Below are positions 27,481 to 37,301 of a stretch of DNA of 64,000 nucleotides, piece after piece. A program made the translations under genes and the position numbers. Position 1 is the stretch's first letter, and each line of letters opens with the position of its first letter. Under the pieces are notes generated by a model that was not told the DNA's origin, did not search any database, and worked only from the letters and a program-made list of their open reading frames with translations. Source of the DNA: Hondaea fermentalgiana (Eukaryota; Sar; Bigyra; Thraustochytrida; Thraustochytriidae); NCBI GenBank assembly GCA_014084085.1, contig NPFB01000001.1, positions 72,033 through 136,032 on the forward strand, given 5' to 3'.

Positions 27481-29574
27481 TCATGAGAGAGCGGGCTGGG
27501 GTGGACGAATGGTGACGCCACGCTCATAGGCTGCAAGAAGCACGTCCGACAATAAATTGCGAGGCAGCTCGACGAAGCCCTTCGTTCCGATGACATTTCC
27601 AAAATTTTGAAGAATAAAGTCAAAGCAGCGACGACGCAACGCCAGCGCCTGCCGCTGGTCCGCAGTTTTAAACATGATCGAGACGTTCTCTGTGGAGATT
27701 GACTTTTGAATCGCAATCTCGCACAAGCTCTTGAGACGGTCCACAAGAAATTGATCCGCAACAGCCAAGAGATCGAGAGCGAATTCTAGGTCAACACCCT
27801 CAACGAGCGCTTGGACCTCGTCTGTGTACAAAAATTCGAGCAGCGCCAAAATAACGTGGTACTGCTGATCGCGAAGATGAACCTCGCGCTGATTCGCCTC
27901 GCGCATCGGACCATCCAGCATCGCCTCGAATGGCTCGCATCGCGCCATAATGATGGCCCGATGCGCATACAATGGCCGCCCTTCCACGACAAATGTCACG
28001 TCTGCACGCGCTGGGTTGTTGAGCATCTTGCGCAAATCCAGACTCAGCGTCGACGTCGGTACCTCCGAAGAGCGATCCGGCTGGCCTGTGAGGCAGACCG
28101 AGTGGTAAAAGCCCGCCGCGATTTGCGACACGTGATGATCCGCCAGCGCAGTCACACGAACAGGCGATGCGCAGCTCTCGGTGTCCGCGCATCCAAGCTG
28201 CGAGTGGTTGTTGCGCCCAAAGGCAAACACTTTACCATCGTCAGAGAGCAAGAGCGTATGGTAAGCGCCGCAAGCTGCGCTAATAATATTGTCCGAAATG
28301 CCAATCACGCGTCGTGGCTGCGGCTGGTTCTCACGTGCTCCGAGACCCAACTGACCGTAATCTCCTCTTCCCCACGCGTACACGGATCCTTCCGAGGTGA
28401 GTGCCACCGTGTGGTAGTAGCCACAACTCAGGTGGATTACCTGGAGCGAAGACGACGGCCCAGTGGAGCTGCCGGAGCGTTGCAGGCCAAAGCCAGCTGC
28501 ATGGAGCCTCGCCGGGGCAGCGGTCGGGCCCAACGGGTGCATCACGTGTACCGGAAGAGACTGCGGTTCGCTCGCAGTCGAGGACATGCCGAGCTGGCCG
28601 TTGTCGTTTTTACCACAGGAAAAAACACCAAGGCCGTCAATCGAAATCACGCTGTGATACTGTCCTGCTGCCAAGCTCAGCACAACGCCACGTGGCAAGG
28701 CCGTCAGCTGCACAGGGACATTGCGATCCACATTGTCGCCAAGTCCCAGTTGGCCAAAGTCATTGCGACCCATCGCGAACACCTCATCGTCGCTCGTCGA
28801 CAGAATTGTATGGTGATAGGAGCAGCTCACGCTCACAACGCGACGACTGGCCAGGGCCTCAACGAGACGCGGCCGCGATACGTGCGTCGTCGTCGCGTGC
28901 CCCAGTTGGCCCCGAGAGTTGTAGCCAAACGAGTACAACATGCCTTGTGAAGAAATGGCGAGAATGTGCTCGCATCCATTTGCCGAGCACAGAGAGACAA
29001 TGTTCTTGTCGCGCAGGGACACTACTTCTTGAAAAGACGATACGCGATTTGTGTGGCCCACGCCACACTGTCCTGAATCATTATAACCGACCGAATATAC
29101 GGCGCCTGATCTCGTCAAGATCGCCGTGTGCTCGTTACCAGCCACAACCTGTTTCGGTTCGAGACCCTGGTCTGTGAGAAAGCTCACAACCTCCGGTACG
29201 CTTCTTGGTTCAACATCTCCGTGCCCAAGTTCACTGTAGCTATTTTGGCCCCAGCTTAGCAGGTGAACGCCTTGACCGGGCTCATCGGGCTCTTGTTGGT
29301 GGTGTCGGCGTCCTGCTTGCTGTTTAATCTCTGCAGCATTCGAGCTCAGGCCCCTTGATCTCCGCATGGCTTCTGCATTCAGTTCCGCATCGCGCCGTGC
29401 GCTCTCGCGCCACATGACGAGTCGCGGATTTTCATCTTCCTCGACCACCACCACGCCGTCTGCGTCTTCCCCGTCTGAGCGATTATCGTTGGCTCTCGAG
29501 TTCGAGGATCGGCTGGCCCCTGTTGCAGTTCCGCTATTTTCCAAATTAGCTGATTCCGAAGTCGCGGCCGAAGT

Positions 29575-29608
<34 letters not shown>

Positions 29609-30126
29609 GCGGACAAAGCAATGTCTGCCGCCGAAGTGGCCTCGTCGACCTCGTTGCCGTCTTCATCCACCTCGTTTTGGCTCTGATGCTGCTCGAAGCT
29701 CTGGGCGCCGGCGTCATCCGCCGCGAGGTCTTGGGCCGCCTCGCCGACGCTTTGCGGCGTGCTCGGGGGCGAGAATCCGGACATGATCCCACGAATCACG
29801 CTATCGTACCCTCCCCGCAATCGCCGTCTTCCTTCGCCGTCGTCGTTGTCGTCAACGTCGCGCTTGTCGCAGCCCCGTCTTGCTTCGTCGCAGAGCCGCC
29901 GGGCCTTGGAGAACAGCGAGTCGGAAAAGCGAGCTCGCAGACCTGGCCGCCTGCGGGCCCTCGCGCAGGGTCGCGCGGCGCCGGGCTCTCCTTCCCTCCG
30001 GCCCGCGCCCGCGGTCTGTGCGCGCGGTGGCGGCGGCAGCTGCGGCGCGGGCGAGCTTTGCTTGCTTGCTTGCTTGTTGCCTCGAGCGAGACGCTCTCCT
30101 GGGAGAGATCCCGCGAGCGCTCTCAT
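27481..30126 (-). CDS. RCC1-repeat / BTB-domain protein (RCBTB-like)
   Basis: 881 residues from the ATG at 30126. That start has weak context and its first 114 residues are Arg/Ala/Pro-rich; an ATG at 29784 (MSGFSPP) has better context and may be the true start. A poly-Ala run coded by an AGC repeat (29575-29606) and an acidic Asn/Asp/Glu region precede the folded part. RCC1 beta-propeller repeats span about residues 288-675 (repeated SWGQNSYSELGHGD, FGYNSRGQLGH, GRNDFGQLGLGD). A BTB domain follows at about 700-800 (ADVTFVVEGRPLYAHRAI), then a BACK-like helical end. Such proteins often act as cullin-3 substrate adaptors; that role is family knowledge, not shown here. Confidence 0.88.
29575..29606. 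repeat. (AGC)n coding for poly-alanine
   Basis: Ten or so AGC units on the plus strand, read as GCT on the minus strand and giving the poly-Ala run of the RCC1-BTB protein. Confidence 0.85.
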
Positions 30127-30627
30127 CCAACGGTCACATGACTAGTCGCGACTAGTTCTCAGACAGAGACCCGGGGCCTCTTCGCTGCACGGCGAGCGAG
30201 GCCAAACAGCGAAGCAAGACAACAGTGAAGCAAGCACTCGAGCAAGCACAACAGCAGGAGCAGAGCTCGAGGCGGCGCCCGAGAAGGCCGTGAAGCCGCC
30301 TGTGGATGGGCGCACGAGCGCCGACGACCTTCGACGGAGCTGTCTGGCTGTTGAGTGCGAAGATAGCGAGGCGCGCGTGCGCAAACCGGGTGAAAAGGAG
30401 CCCAGCAAAAGGTTCGCCAAGCGTGCTTGCGAGGGCCAGAATAACCTCACCTTGAGCAGCAAGCTTCTGTAGAGCACGCCAAGTCAAGTCAAGTCAAGTC
30501 AAGTCAAGTCAAGTCAAGTCAAGTCAAGTCACGTTGATAAAAGTTAGCTCCGGTGAGCGTGCCTGCTTACCCTGGGTCATTCATCCTACGTGCAACTTGA
30601 TTGAAAGAAGACATATCCATAGGGCAG
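30127..30627. other. divergent promoter region with (AAGTC)10
   Basis: 501 bases between the RCC1-BTB start and the PIN-protein start. The only notable structure is the pentamer tract at 30481-30531. Confidence 0.55.
30481..30531. repeat. (AAGTC)10 pentanucleotide repeat
   Basis: Ten perfect AAGTC units, ending 97 bases before the ATG of the PIN-domain gene. Confidence 0.95.
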
Positions 30628-33165
30628 ATGGAGAAAGCTGTCAAACGGGAAGCCGAGACAACGGCAGACGACACGACACGCAATGCAGACGATGATGTCG
30701 CAGCGCCTCCACCTGCAAAACGAATCAAGATGGAGGATCAAAATGGCGGAACCGACAATGCCAAGACCGGGGCGCACGTTCCAGATCAAGTTCCTGCAGC
30801 ATCAGATGCAGCACCAGTCCCAGGCCCACTTGACGTGATTGTTGACCTCTTGCCCCAGGGCACCACCGAAGCGAATGGAAACGGCGCAACTCAAGAAGTA
30901 GCGCGTGGGTATCGCTTTACATCTCCTGAAGGAACGCCTCAGGTGACTCCTTTTACAATGTATGACGCCATTCATGGACCGTTGCGAGTCATTCCGCTTC
31001 GCGATGCACCCCGTTTGACGATTAAAGAGCTCGTACGATCGCGCGACGGCCCAGGTCTTCCGCTTTGGACGCAGGTCCATCTTCGCGCGGGCGCTCGTGC
31101 CATTTTGTGGCTCGAAGTTGAAGCCGGTGGCAAGCTCGCCTCCATGTGCAACGAGGCACATGCGCAGAATGCAGTCTATCTTGCGCAGAGTGGTCCCGAG
31201 ATGCACTCGGATGCCTTTCAGGTGTGCCTTGTACCGAAACCACCACAACGCAAGCGCCCCGAGGCCTCGCAAGAAGAGGGGGCAGCGGTCAAGACGGAAG
31301 AGGCGGCGCAAGTGAAAACTGAAGACAATGATCCTCCAAGTGCACAAGGCCCCGTTGGCTTTCTCGTGTATGCGGTGCCCAACGGGACCTTTGGTGAAGA
31401 AGTTCTCGTCAAGAACGAGAATGGCAAAGATGCAAGCACGTCGATCGCGCCTTTGCCCTCACGGTTTGCAAAAGGTATACTTTCGCACGCACAGCTAGGC
31501 CTCGTTCTCGGCGTAGAACACACGCTTTCCTGCATCTATGATCTTACCTTCAACAAACCTCCTCGGGAGACGGAGCTCGCAATGCTACAGGAATTCGATA
31601 ACAGACAACGCGTCTCGCTGGCAGGAGGAACGCAGATTATGGCCCAGATGGAAGACACTTGGCTCGATGACCTCGCCGTTCAAGAGGACGCTCTTGTTCC
31701 CGAACCGGAGGCCGCAGATGCGCCGACGGCCGAAAGCGCCTCCTTGGATAAACAACACCCCGTGGTGAGACTCTCGTCCGCAGAAGGCGAGCTGGTTCTC
31801 ACCAAGATTGCATATGGGCCGAATGGAAGCTTCGTGCGAAGTATCCTTGTACACATTCGGCCCGGTTGGCCAGAACTTCGCCGCTACATTCTCAACAATC
31901 AGCAAGGGCCCAACGAGGCGCAGCAGCAGCAGCAGCAGGGTGCGGCCAAAGAGTCTGCTTCTTCTTCATCACCAACGTCGTCTTCTTCGTCGTTACTTTT
32001 TCGTGTTTTCGCATGCTGCAAGCAGGCGCGATCGCGACGCGAGGCCCTCGAGCTCTGGCGTCTGCTTGACCCGGACAGCGAGCTTCTCGTGGACACAGGC
32101 GGTCTCTCGAGCACGCGTTCGCGTCTCTACTCGCACGCCACGGCACCGGAGCGCTCGATCACCGCTGCCCTGGAGGCCTTTCCTTGCGAACATCAGGTCA
32201 CTATGGCAGTGGATAATAGCACGCGGTGGTTTGGTCGTTCTGGACTTGCCAAAGTATGGCCTGTACGGCCCTACGAACCATATTCCGGCAACTTGGACAC
32301 TGGGCTTGCCGCCGTTCTGCACGCAGTGCACGCAATCCGCAACATGTTTTATGAGCGTTGCGACCTGCTCTCGCGAGAGCTGTCCGGTTGGCTGCGCCAG
32401 CTTGACGCAGAGGGCAATGTGCTCGGCGGCCTCTTGGTGGGGCCGCAGCCGTCTGTCCCAGACCTGATGCAGTTGGTGCAATTCCAAAAGCATCGTTGGC
32501 TGCAAGAATTTCAGGCGCCCCAAACGCGGGGCGTGCCCCCGGAGCTTGCCGCAGCCAAGGACTTTGCAGACCCGATCTTGCGCAGCAAGTGGCACATCGT
32601 CGTGGACACGAACGTGCTGCATCATTGCGCGTCGGATCGCTTCGAATTCTTCAAAACTCTCGAGCACACGCACGGCGACTCGATCGTCATGGTGATTCCA
32701 TTTGCGACCGTGCACGAGCTCGACTGGCAAAAGCATCACGTCAAGGACCCGGTCAAGCTCGCCAATGCGACGGCGTCCATCCGGTACTTGAATTCTCAGG
32801 TTGCGGCCGGCTCGCGTTTCATCGTCATGCAATCTGTCTCGGAGGATGCTCCGCATGCCGCCAAGCACAAGCACGTCAAGCCATTCAATGCGCAGAATGA
32901 TATGCGCGTCTTCGAATGCGCGAACTCGCGTGTCGCCGCTGGCATGCGTACGCTCGTGCTGTCCGGAGACACGAACTTGCGCAACGTTTGCATGTCGGCC
33001 AACGTTCCGGCCGTGCGCTTCCAGCCACTTTGGGGCATGCTCAACAATGCCAACTATCAGCGGCTGTCCCCGGAGCACTGGTTGCGTGCTCTGCAAAAGA
33101 TTGAGCAGGATAAGCAAGCCCGCTTACAGAAGCGGCATGCAAACCAGCTTAGCTTGAAGTCATAG
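30628..33165 (+). CDS. PIN-domain endoribonuclease-like protein (Swt1/SMG6-type PIN)
   Basis: 845 residues from the first ATG (30628); the frame extends upstream only via a TTG. The N-terminus is charged and carries a basic PPPAKRIKME patch that looks like a nuclear localisation signal. Residues 30-650 have no family I recognise and include a Gln run and a Ser run (about residues 430-455). A PIN domain lies at about 652-800, with the four acidic metal-binding positions visible: Asp660 (VVDTN), Glu697 (HELDW), Asp758 (QNDMRV) and Asp781 (SGDTNLRN). All four are kept, so it should be an active metal-dependent RNase. A role in nuclear mRNA quality control is inferred from the NLS-like patch and the PIN type. 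Confidence 0.78.
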   Translation: MEKAVKREAETTADDTTRNADDDVAAPPPAKRIKMEDQNGGTDNAKTGAHVPDQVPAASDAAPVPGPLDVIVDLLPQGTTEANGNGATQEVARGYRFTSPEGTPQVTPFTMYDAIHGPLRVIPLRDAPRLTIKELVRSRDGPGLPLWTQVHLRAGARAILWLEVEAGGKLASMCNEAHAQNAVYLAQSGPEMHSDAFQVCLVPKPPQRKRPEASQEEGAAVKTEEAAQVKTEDNDPPSAQGPVGFLVYAVPNGTFGEEVLVKNENGKDASTSIAPLPSRFAKGILSHAQLGLVLGVEHTLSCIYDLTFNKPPRETELAMLQEFDNRQRVSLAGGTQIMAQMEDTWLDDLAVQEDALVPEPEAADAPTAESASLDKQHPVVRLSSAEGELVLTKIAYGPNGSFVRSILVHIRPGWPELRRYILNNQQGPNEAQQQQQQGAAKESASSSSPTSSSSSLLFRVFACCKQARSRREALELWRLLDPDSELLVDTGGLSSTRSRLYSHATAPERSITAALEAFPCEHQVTMAVDNSTRWFGRSGLAKVWPVRPYEPYSGNLDTGLAAVLHAVHAIRNMFYERCDLLSRELSGWLRQLDAEGNVLGGLLVGPQPSVPDLMQLVQFQKHRWLQEFQAPQTRGVPPELAAAKDFADPILRSKWHIVVDTNVLHHCASDRFEFFKTLEHTHGDSIVMVIPFATVHELDWQKHHVKDPVKLANATASIRYLNSQVAAGSRFIVMQSVSEDAPHAAKHKHVKPFNAQNDMRVFECANSRVAAGMRTLVLSGDTNLRNVCMSANVPAVRFQPLWGMLNNANYQRLSPEHWLRALQKIEQDKQARLQKRHANQLSLKS

Positions 33166-33738
33166 TGGTAGTGGGCCTAGTAGTAGTCGCAGGAGAGAAA
33201 GAAAGAATGCTGCTTCTTCGAGTTCTTGCTTGGACAGTCTTATCAGCGAGCGATCAAGCTCGACCTTTTCCTTCCTTTGGCAAACCCGCGTCCAAAAGCC
33301 GGCTCCCGAAACCTGCAGCAGCAGTCACTCGCTGTCGCTTGAAGTGAGAAATCATGGACGTGCGCGCGCGCTCAAGCAAACTTGGACATGGACACCGGCC
33401 ACTCGTCTGGCTTCTCCCCGAGGGTTGTCCCACGCTCATGCTCTTTCGGCAGTGGCTTCTTCGTCGCTCCTTTATCCAAAGCCGCGAGTCAAGACCAGGA
33501 AAGGAATCCACTTCGCACACGCGGTGTGCAGTGCACACACCGGTCGGTCGGAGGAAGGGGGCACGTGCTTGCTGCTGCTGCTGCTGCTGCTGCTGTAGTA
33601 CAGTCCCGGCGAGCGAGGGCGCGAGGCAAAGAGGCTTCGCGAGCGAGAAGCAGAGCGCGAGCGAGGAAGCGGAGGCGTCGCTCGGAGAGTGGGAAAGCCA
33701 GGAGCAGCAGCAAGAGCGAGAGCAAGAGCAGCAGCAGG
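33166..33738. other. spacer and leader of the ADF-H gene, with (GCT)8
   Basis: 573 bases between two plus-strand genes. Contains (GCT)8 at 33571-33595. The reading frame of the next gene stays open back to an ATG at 33388, but that extension is Arg/Ser-rich with poly-Ala and is best read as leader. Confidence 0.5.
33571..33595. repeat. (GCT)8 microsatellite
   Basis: Trinucleotide tract about 145 bases upstream of the ADF-H gene start. Confidence 0.9.
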
Positions 33739-35196
33739 ATGGCGCTGAATGTGCCGGAGGACGTGACCGAGGCGTTGGCGAGCGTGCGGAGCGACGCGGC
33801 GCCTGAGAACTTTATGCTGGCCGGGTACGAGGACGACGACACGCTCAAGGTGATCGCGTGCGGCAGCGAGGGCGTCGCGGGGCTCAAGGCGGCCCTGCCC
33901 AGCTCCGATGTTGCGTACGGGCTCCTGAGATGCCAATTCATGGTGGAAAAGGTGGGCCAGGTGGCCGCCGACACGACCAAGTTCATCTTTGTGCTGTGGC
34001 GGCCAGACGCGATCCCTCTCAAGCGCAAGATGAAGATCGGGCGCTACGATGGCCAAGTCAAAAAGCTCTTTTCGAGCTACCACACCGACATGGATATCAA
34101 CGATGAGGACGAGATCTCGGACGAGATCATTCACGATATGCTCGCCAAGATCACGCAGACCGCCGATCGCGTGACGACGCGCAAGTCTATCACCATGTAC
34201 CTTGGCGGAAACAAGGTCGGCTGGAACAAGACGCGCGAGGTTGTCAAGCCCGACTCGCGCAACGAGTTCAAGGTCATCAAGGGTGCCAATATTAAGTGGA
34301 CCGAGGGCGCCGATCAGGAGCTCGCAGCCGCCCTTGCCGAGGTCCGCGACGACGCATCACCCATTCGCTGGTGCCTAGCCACCTATGTGAACAAGGATAC
34401 TCTTACTTTTAATAGCAAGGGTGAAGGCGACGTGAGCGAGATGCTTTCGCATACCAACGAGACTCAAGTCTCGTACGGACTCTTTCGTGTGCAGGAGCAG
34501 ATTGACAAAATCAGCGCGACGCGATTCTGCTTCGTCGTGCACACCCCCGACTACGTCCCGCCAATGGCCAAGGCTATGATCGCCACCCACAAGGGCGCGA
34601 TCACGCCTCTCTTCCGTCCGTTCCACGAGGATTTTCACATTTCGGAACCGGAGGAGCTTACGGAGGAAATTGCGCTCGAAAAGATTGCGAGCAAGTCCGG
34701 CACCATGTCCCACGTCACGGAGCGCAAGCAGGAGAAGCGAAAGTCCTTTTTCGCGCGCAGTTTTCTCGGTGGCGCGAACAAGGGCAAATTGTCGCTCGAG
34801 TTCACCAACAAGGAGGAGCTCAGCGAAGCGATCGCTGATGTGCGCAACGATGCAACGGAGACGAACTGGGTCATCGCGGAGTTGATTGGTCAGAATCACG
34901 ATCTCAAGCTCGACTTTTCTAATTCCGGAACGGGCGGTATGGATGAGCTCCTTGACGAGCTCGACCCCTCCAAGATCATGTACGGCATCTTCCGTGCTGA
35001 ACAGGTCATTGACCGCTCCACGGTCGTAAGGTTCTTTTTGGTCCGGTGGCAAGGTGCTGATGTGAGCATGACAAAGGCAGGAAATGCTGGCATTCTTGTT
35101 GGAGCTGCTTCTGCGTTCTTTTCTCCTTACCATTTTAACCTCGATGGGTCCTCGCGCGACGAGATTACCGCCGGTTATGAGGCCCAGATGGTGTAA
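33739..35196 (+). CDS. triple ADF-H (coactosin-like) actin-binding protein
   Basis: 485 residues. I chose the ATG at 33739 because the first ADF-H domain begins at once after it (MALNVPEDVTEALASVRSD). Three ADF-H/coactosin-like domains follow at about residues 1-145, 190-325 and 355-480. Each opens with a similar helix (LASVRSD, LAEVRDD, IADVRND), has a YGLLR/YGLFR/YGIFR strand, and ends with an FSSYH/FRPFH/FSPYH signature. Coactosin-type proteins bind F-actin sides and counter capping. Most family members have one domain; three in tandem suggests filament bundling or multivalent binding, which is inference. The linker around residues 330-350 is basic. Confidence 0.85.
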   Translation: MALNVPEDVTEALASVRSDAAPENFMLAGYEDDDTLKVIACGSEGVAGLKAALPSSDVAYGLLRCQFMVEKVGQVAADTTKFIFVLWRPDAIPLKRKMKIGRYDGQVKKLFSSYHTDMDINDEDEISDEIIHDMLAKITQTADRVTTRKSITMYLGGNKVGWNKTREVVKPDSRNEFKVIKGANIKWTEGADQELAAALAEVRDDASPIRWCLATYVNKDTLTFNSKGEGDVSEMLSHTNETQVSYGLFRVQEQIDKISATRFCFVVHTPDYVPPMAKAMIATHKGAITPLFRPFHEDFHISEPEELTEEIALEKIASKSGTMSHVTERKQEKRKSFFARSFLGGANKGKLSLEFTNKEELSEAIADVRNDATETNWVIAELIGQNHDLKLDFSNSGTGGMDELLDELDPSKIMYGIFRAEQVIDRSTVVRFFLVRWQGADVSMTKAGNAGILVGAASAFFSPYHFNLDGSSRDEITAGYEAQMV

Positions 35197-35599
35197 GCAT
35201 TGCGAGACCCAAGGTCGGGATCTGTAGACGTGCATTTGTGTGCGTAAAAGTATGTTAATTTTCTCTTCTTTCCATAAGGTTTTCGGTTCGCGACCAGGGT
35301 TTACGATCTTTTTTTTTTTGTGCTGGACTTGCATGCACCACCGCCGACGCCGCACTTGCCTTTTCCTCGTCCTTTTCCTCTTCTATTTCCTGTTCTCTGG
35401 AGCGCTTGGTGTACGTGGTACGTAGATCTACTATAACAAGACTCTTTGCCTTGCTTGGCTTGAAAAAAGTAGTAGACCTGGTACGTCATCCTCTCCGCAG
35501 TTGTCAGATCTTAAGTTATGGATGATGACGACGATCTCTGACTGACTAACATGACTGCGCAATCTTCGAACGCGAACCGAGACGTGCAGACGTGCGAGG
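35197..35599. other. intergenic spacer
   Basis: 403 bases between two plus-strand genes, with a T-run at 35309-35320. Nothing else seen. Confidence 0.5.
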
Positions 35600-36625
35600 A
35601 TGCAGGGCGCAGTTCGCGCAGCGGTGGACGTGGGCAGCGGGTCGACCAAGCTCGTGGTGGCCCGATTGGCGCAAAAGGCTGGCGGCCTCGCGATCGACGA
35701 GGTCTTGCTGCATCGCGAAACCGAGGTGCTCCTCGCGCACGCGCTCGAGTCTTCGACGTCCAAAGCCGAAGGGGGGGAAACCGCGACGGCAGCGGGAGAA
35801 GGAGAAATTGGCGCTGTTGCTCTGCAAGAGTGCCGCGACGCACTACAAGAGTACAAGAAGGCGGCCTTGGATCTTGGCGCCCCGAATCTTGAAGGCGTCG
35901 GCACGGCTGTCTTTCGTCTCGCCAAGGACGGGCCAGCCTTTCTTGATGCCCTACGGGAACAAGACGATATCAATGTTCGACTCATCTCGCAGGCCGAGGA
36001 GGGCAAGCTAGGTTGGGCGACTGCATGTGCGGTGACAGGCATGTCTCCGTCCGAGGAAGCTGCAAAAGATCTCGTGTGCTGGGACAGCGGCGGGGGTTCC
36101 TTTCAATTGTCGTGGAACCAGGGCAGCCAGCTCTTCAAGGGTCCCATGGGCACATCAACTGTCACGGCCGCACTGGTCCGTTTGCAAGGCCGTGAATTCT
36201 CCTCGGCAGTCTCGCCAAACCCGGTCCAGGCCTCGCATGTTGATGGCCTGCGAGACTTTATCCGCAAAACTCTCGAACCTCTCGACAAGGGCGACTGCCC
36301 CATTGGGAGCGAGACCTCTCGTGTGGTGGCCATCGGAGGCGATACCTGTGCGTTTAACATTGCTCGCTTGGCGATTGGAAGCGACGCTGCGCCTCATGTG
36401 GTGCAAAGAGAAGCGCTCGACGCTGCCATTGGACGGCATCTTAACCTCGACGACGAGGCGCTCATTGGGCTTGGCTATACGCGCGCGCTGCAGCCAAGCA
36501 TGGTGGTCTCCAAGCTTGTGCTCGTGTCCACGGTAATGGAGATCTTCAACGTGAAGGCCTTTGAGTATTGTCCCTCCACGGGATCTTGTCTTGGCGTCTT
36601 GCTTTCGCAGGCTGCAGCGGCATAG
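35600..36625 (+). CDS. Ppx/GppA-family phosphatase (exopolyphosphatase-like)
   Basis: 341 residues from the ATG at 35600. The fold belongs to the sugar-kinase/Hsp70/actin superfamily: phosphate-1 loop VDVGSGSTKL (residues 9-18), RLISQAEEGKLGW near 130-143, phosphate-2 loop WDSGGGSFQ near 160-168, and an adenosine-type GGDTCAFN segment near 248-255. Bacterial relatives hydrolyse polyphosphate or pppGpp. The length matches the short catalytic core without the C-terminal HD region. Substrate in this organism is not decided by sequence. No targeting peptide is apparent. Confidence 0.85.
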   Translation: MQGAVRAAVDVGSGSTKLVVARLAQKAGGLAIDEVLLHRETEVLLAHALESSTSKAEGGETATAAGEGEIGAVALQECRDALQEYKKAALDLGAPNLEGVGTAVFRLAKDGPAFLDALREQDDINVRLISQAEEGKLGWATACAVTGMSPSEEAAKDLVCWDSGGGSFQLSWNQGSQLFKGPMGTSTVTAALVRLQGREFSSAVSPNPVQASHVDGLRDFIRKTLEPLDKGDCPIGSETSRVVAIGGDTCAFNIARLAIGSDAAPHVVQREALDAAIGRHLNLDDEALIGLGYTRALQPSMVVSKLVLVSTVMEIFNVKAFEYCPSTGSCLGVLLSQAAAA

Positions 36626-37301
36626 CCCACTTGCCTCATCGGTCTCAAGATTTCATTAAAATGCCAATTATCTGGCGAATGACTCATGCCTTCCTGCCTT
36701 CTTTTACCTTGCAAGGAAAAGATGATAAAAGATGGTGATCCTCACATTTTGCTTTTTCATGATTAGCTCCTTGGCCTACTTGCCTCTTTCAAGTAAATAG
36801 TTATCATGATCTTGCTTTCGATGGTCTTGGAATGTCGATCAATCACTGGGATTCACGAGAATTATTTTCGTCACAAAGCTATCTCGCTAGCTCGCCCACC
36901 TAACTCCGGAGACACAAGAGATGCGTGACTGGGCTGGCAAGCGATTCTGTGCGTTTGGGGAAATGAAGATATCACCTCATCGCACTTGTGGAGCTTTCGG
37001 CACAATGTAGATTGTAAAGTCTTCATCGCAGCGTACCGTCCAGCGTTGGCTGCGCCCAATGAATCGCGCAAACTCGCCCTTGCACCTTCTCCGCTCACGC
37101 TGTATTGACAGTTCTGAATCGAGACAGAGTCAATGGAAGTCACAGTCTCCGTGGGCTCTTGTCCTCGAAGTGAGACCGCCATTTTGTGTGAATTCTCTAA
37201 AGTGTGTGCGTGAAGCTCATTCTTGTCACTGTCGTTTGCGGCGCTGCCCGCACGAAGAAGCAAAAAGAGAAGAGAGGGTACAGCTGTCTTTGATAGATCT
37301 T
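36626..37301. other. convergent 3' spacer
   Basis: 676 bases between the Ppx/GppA and transporter stops. A minus-strand open frame (36871-37608) overlaps the transporter and has no family features, so it is not called. Nothing else seen. Confidence 0.5.
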
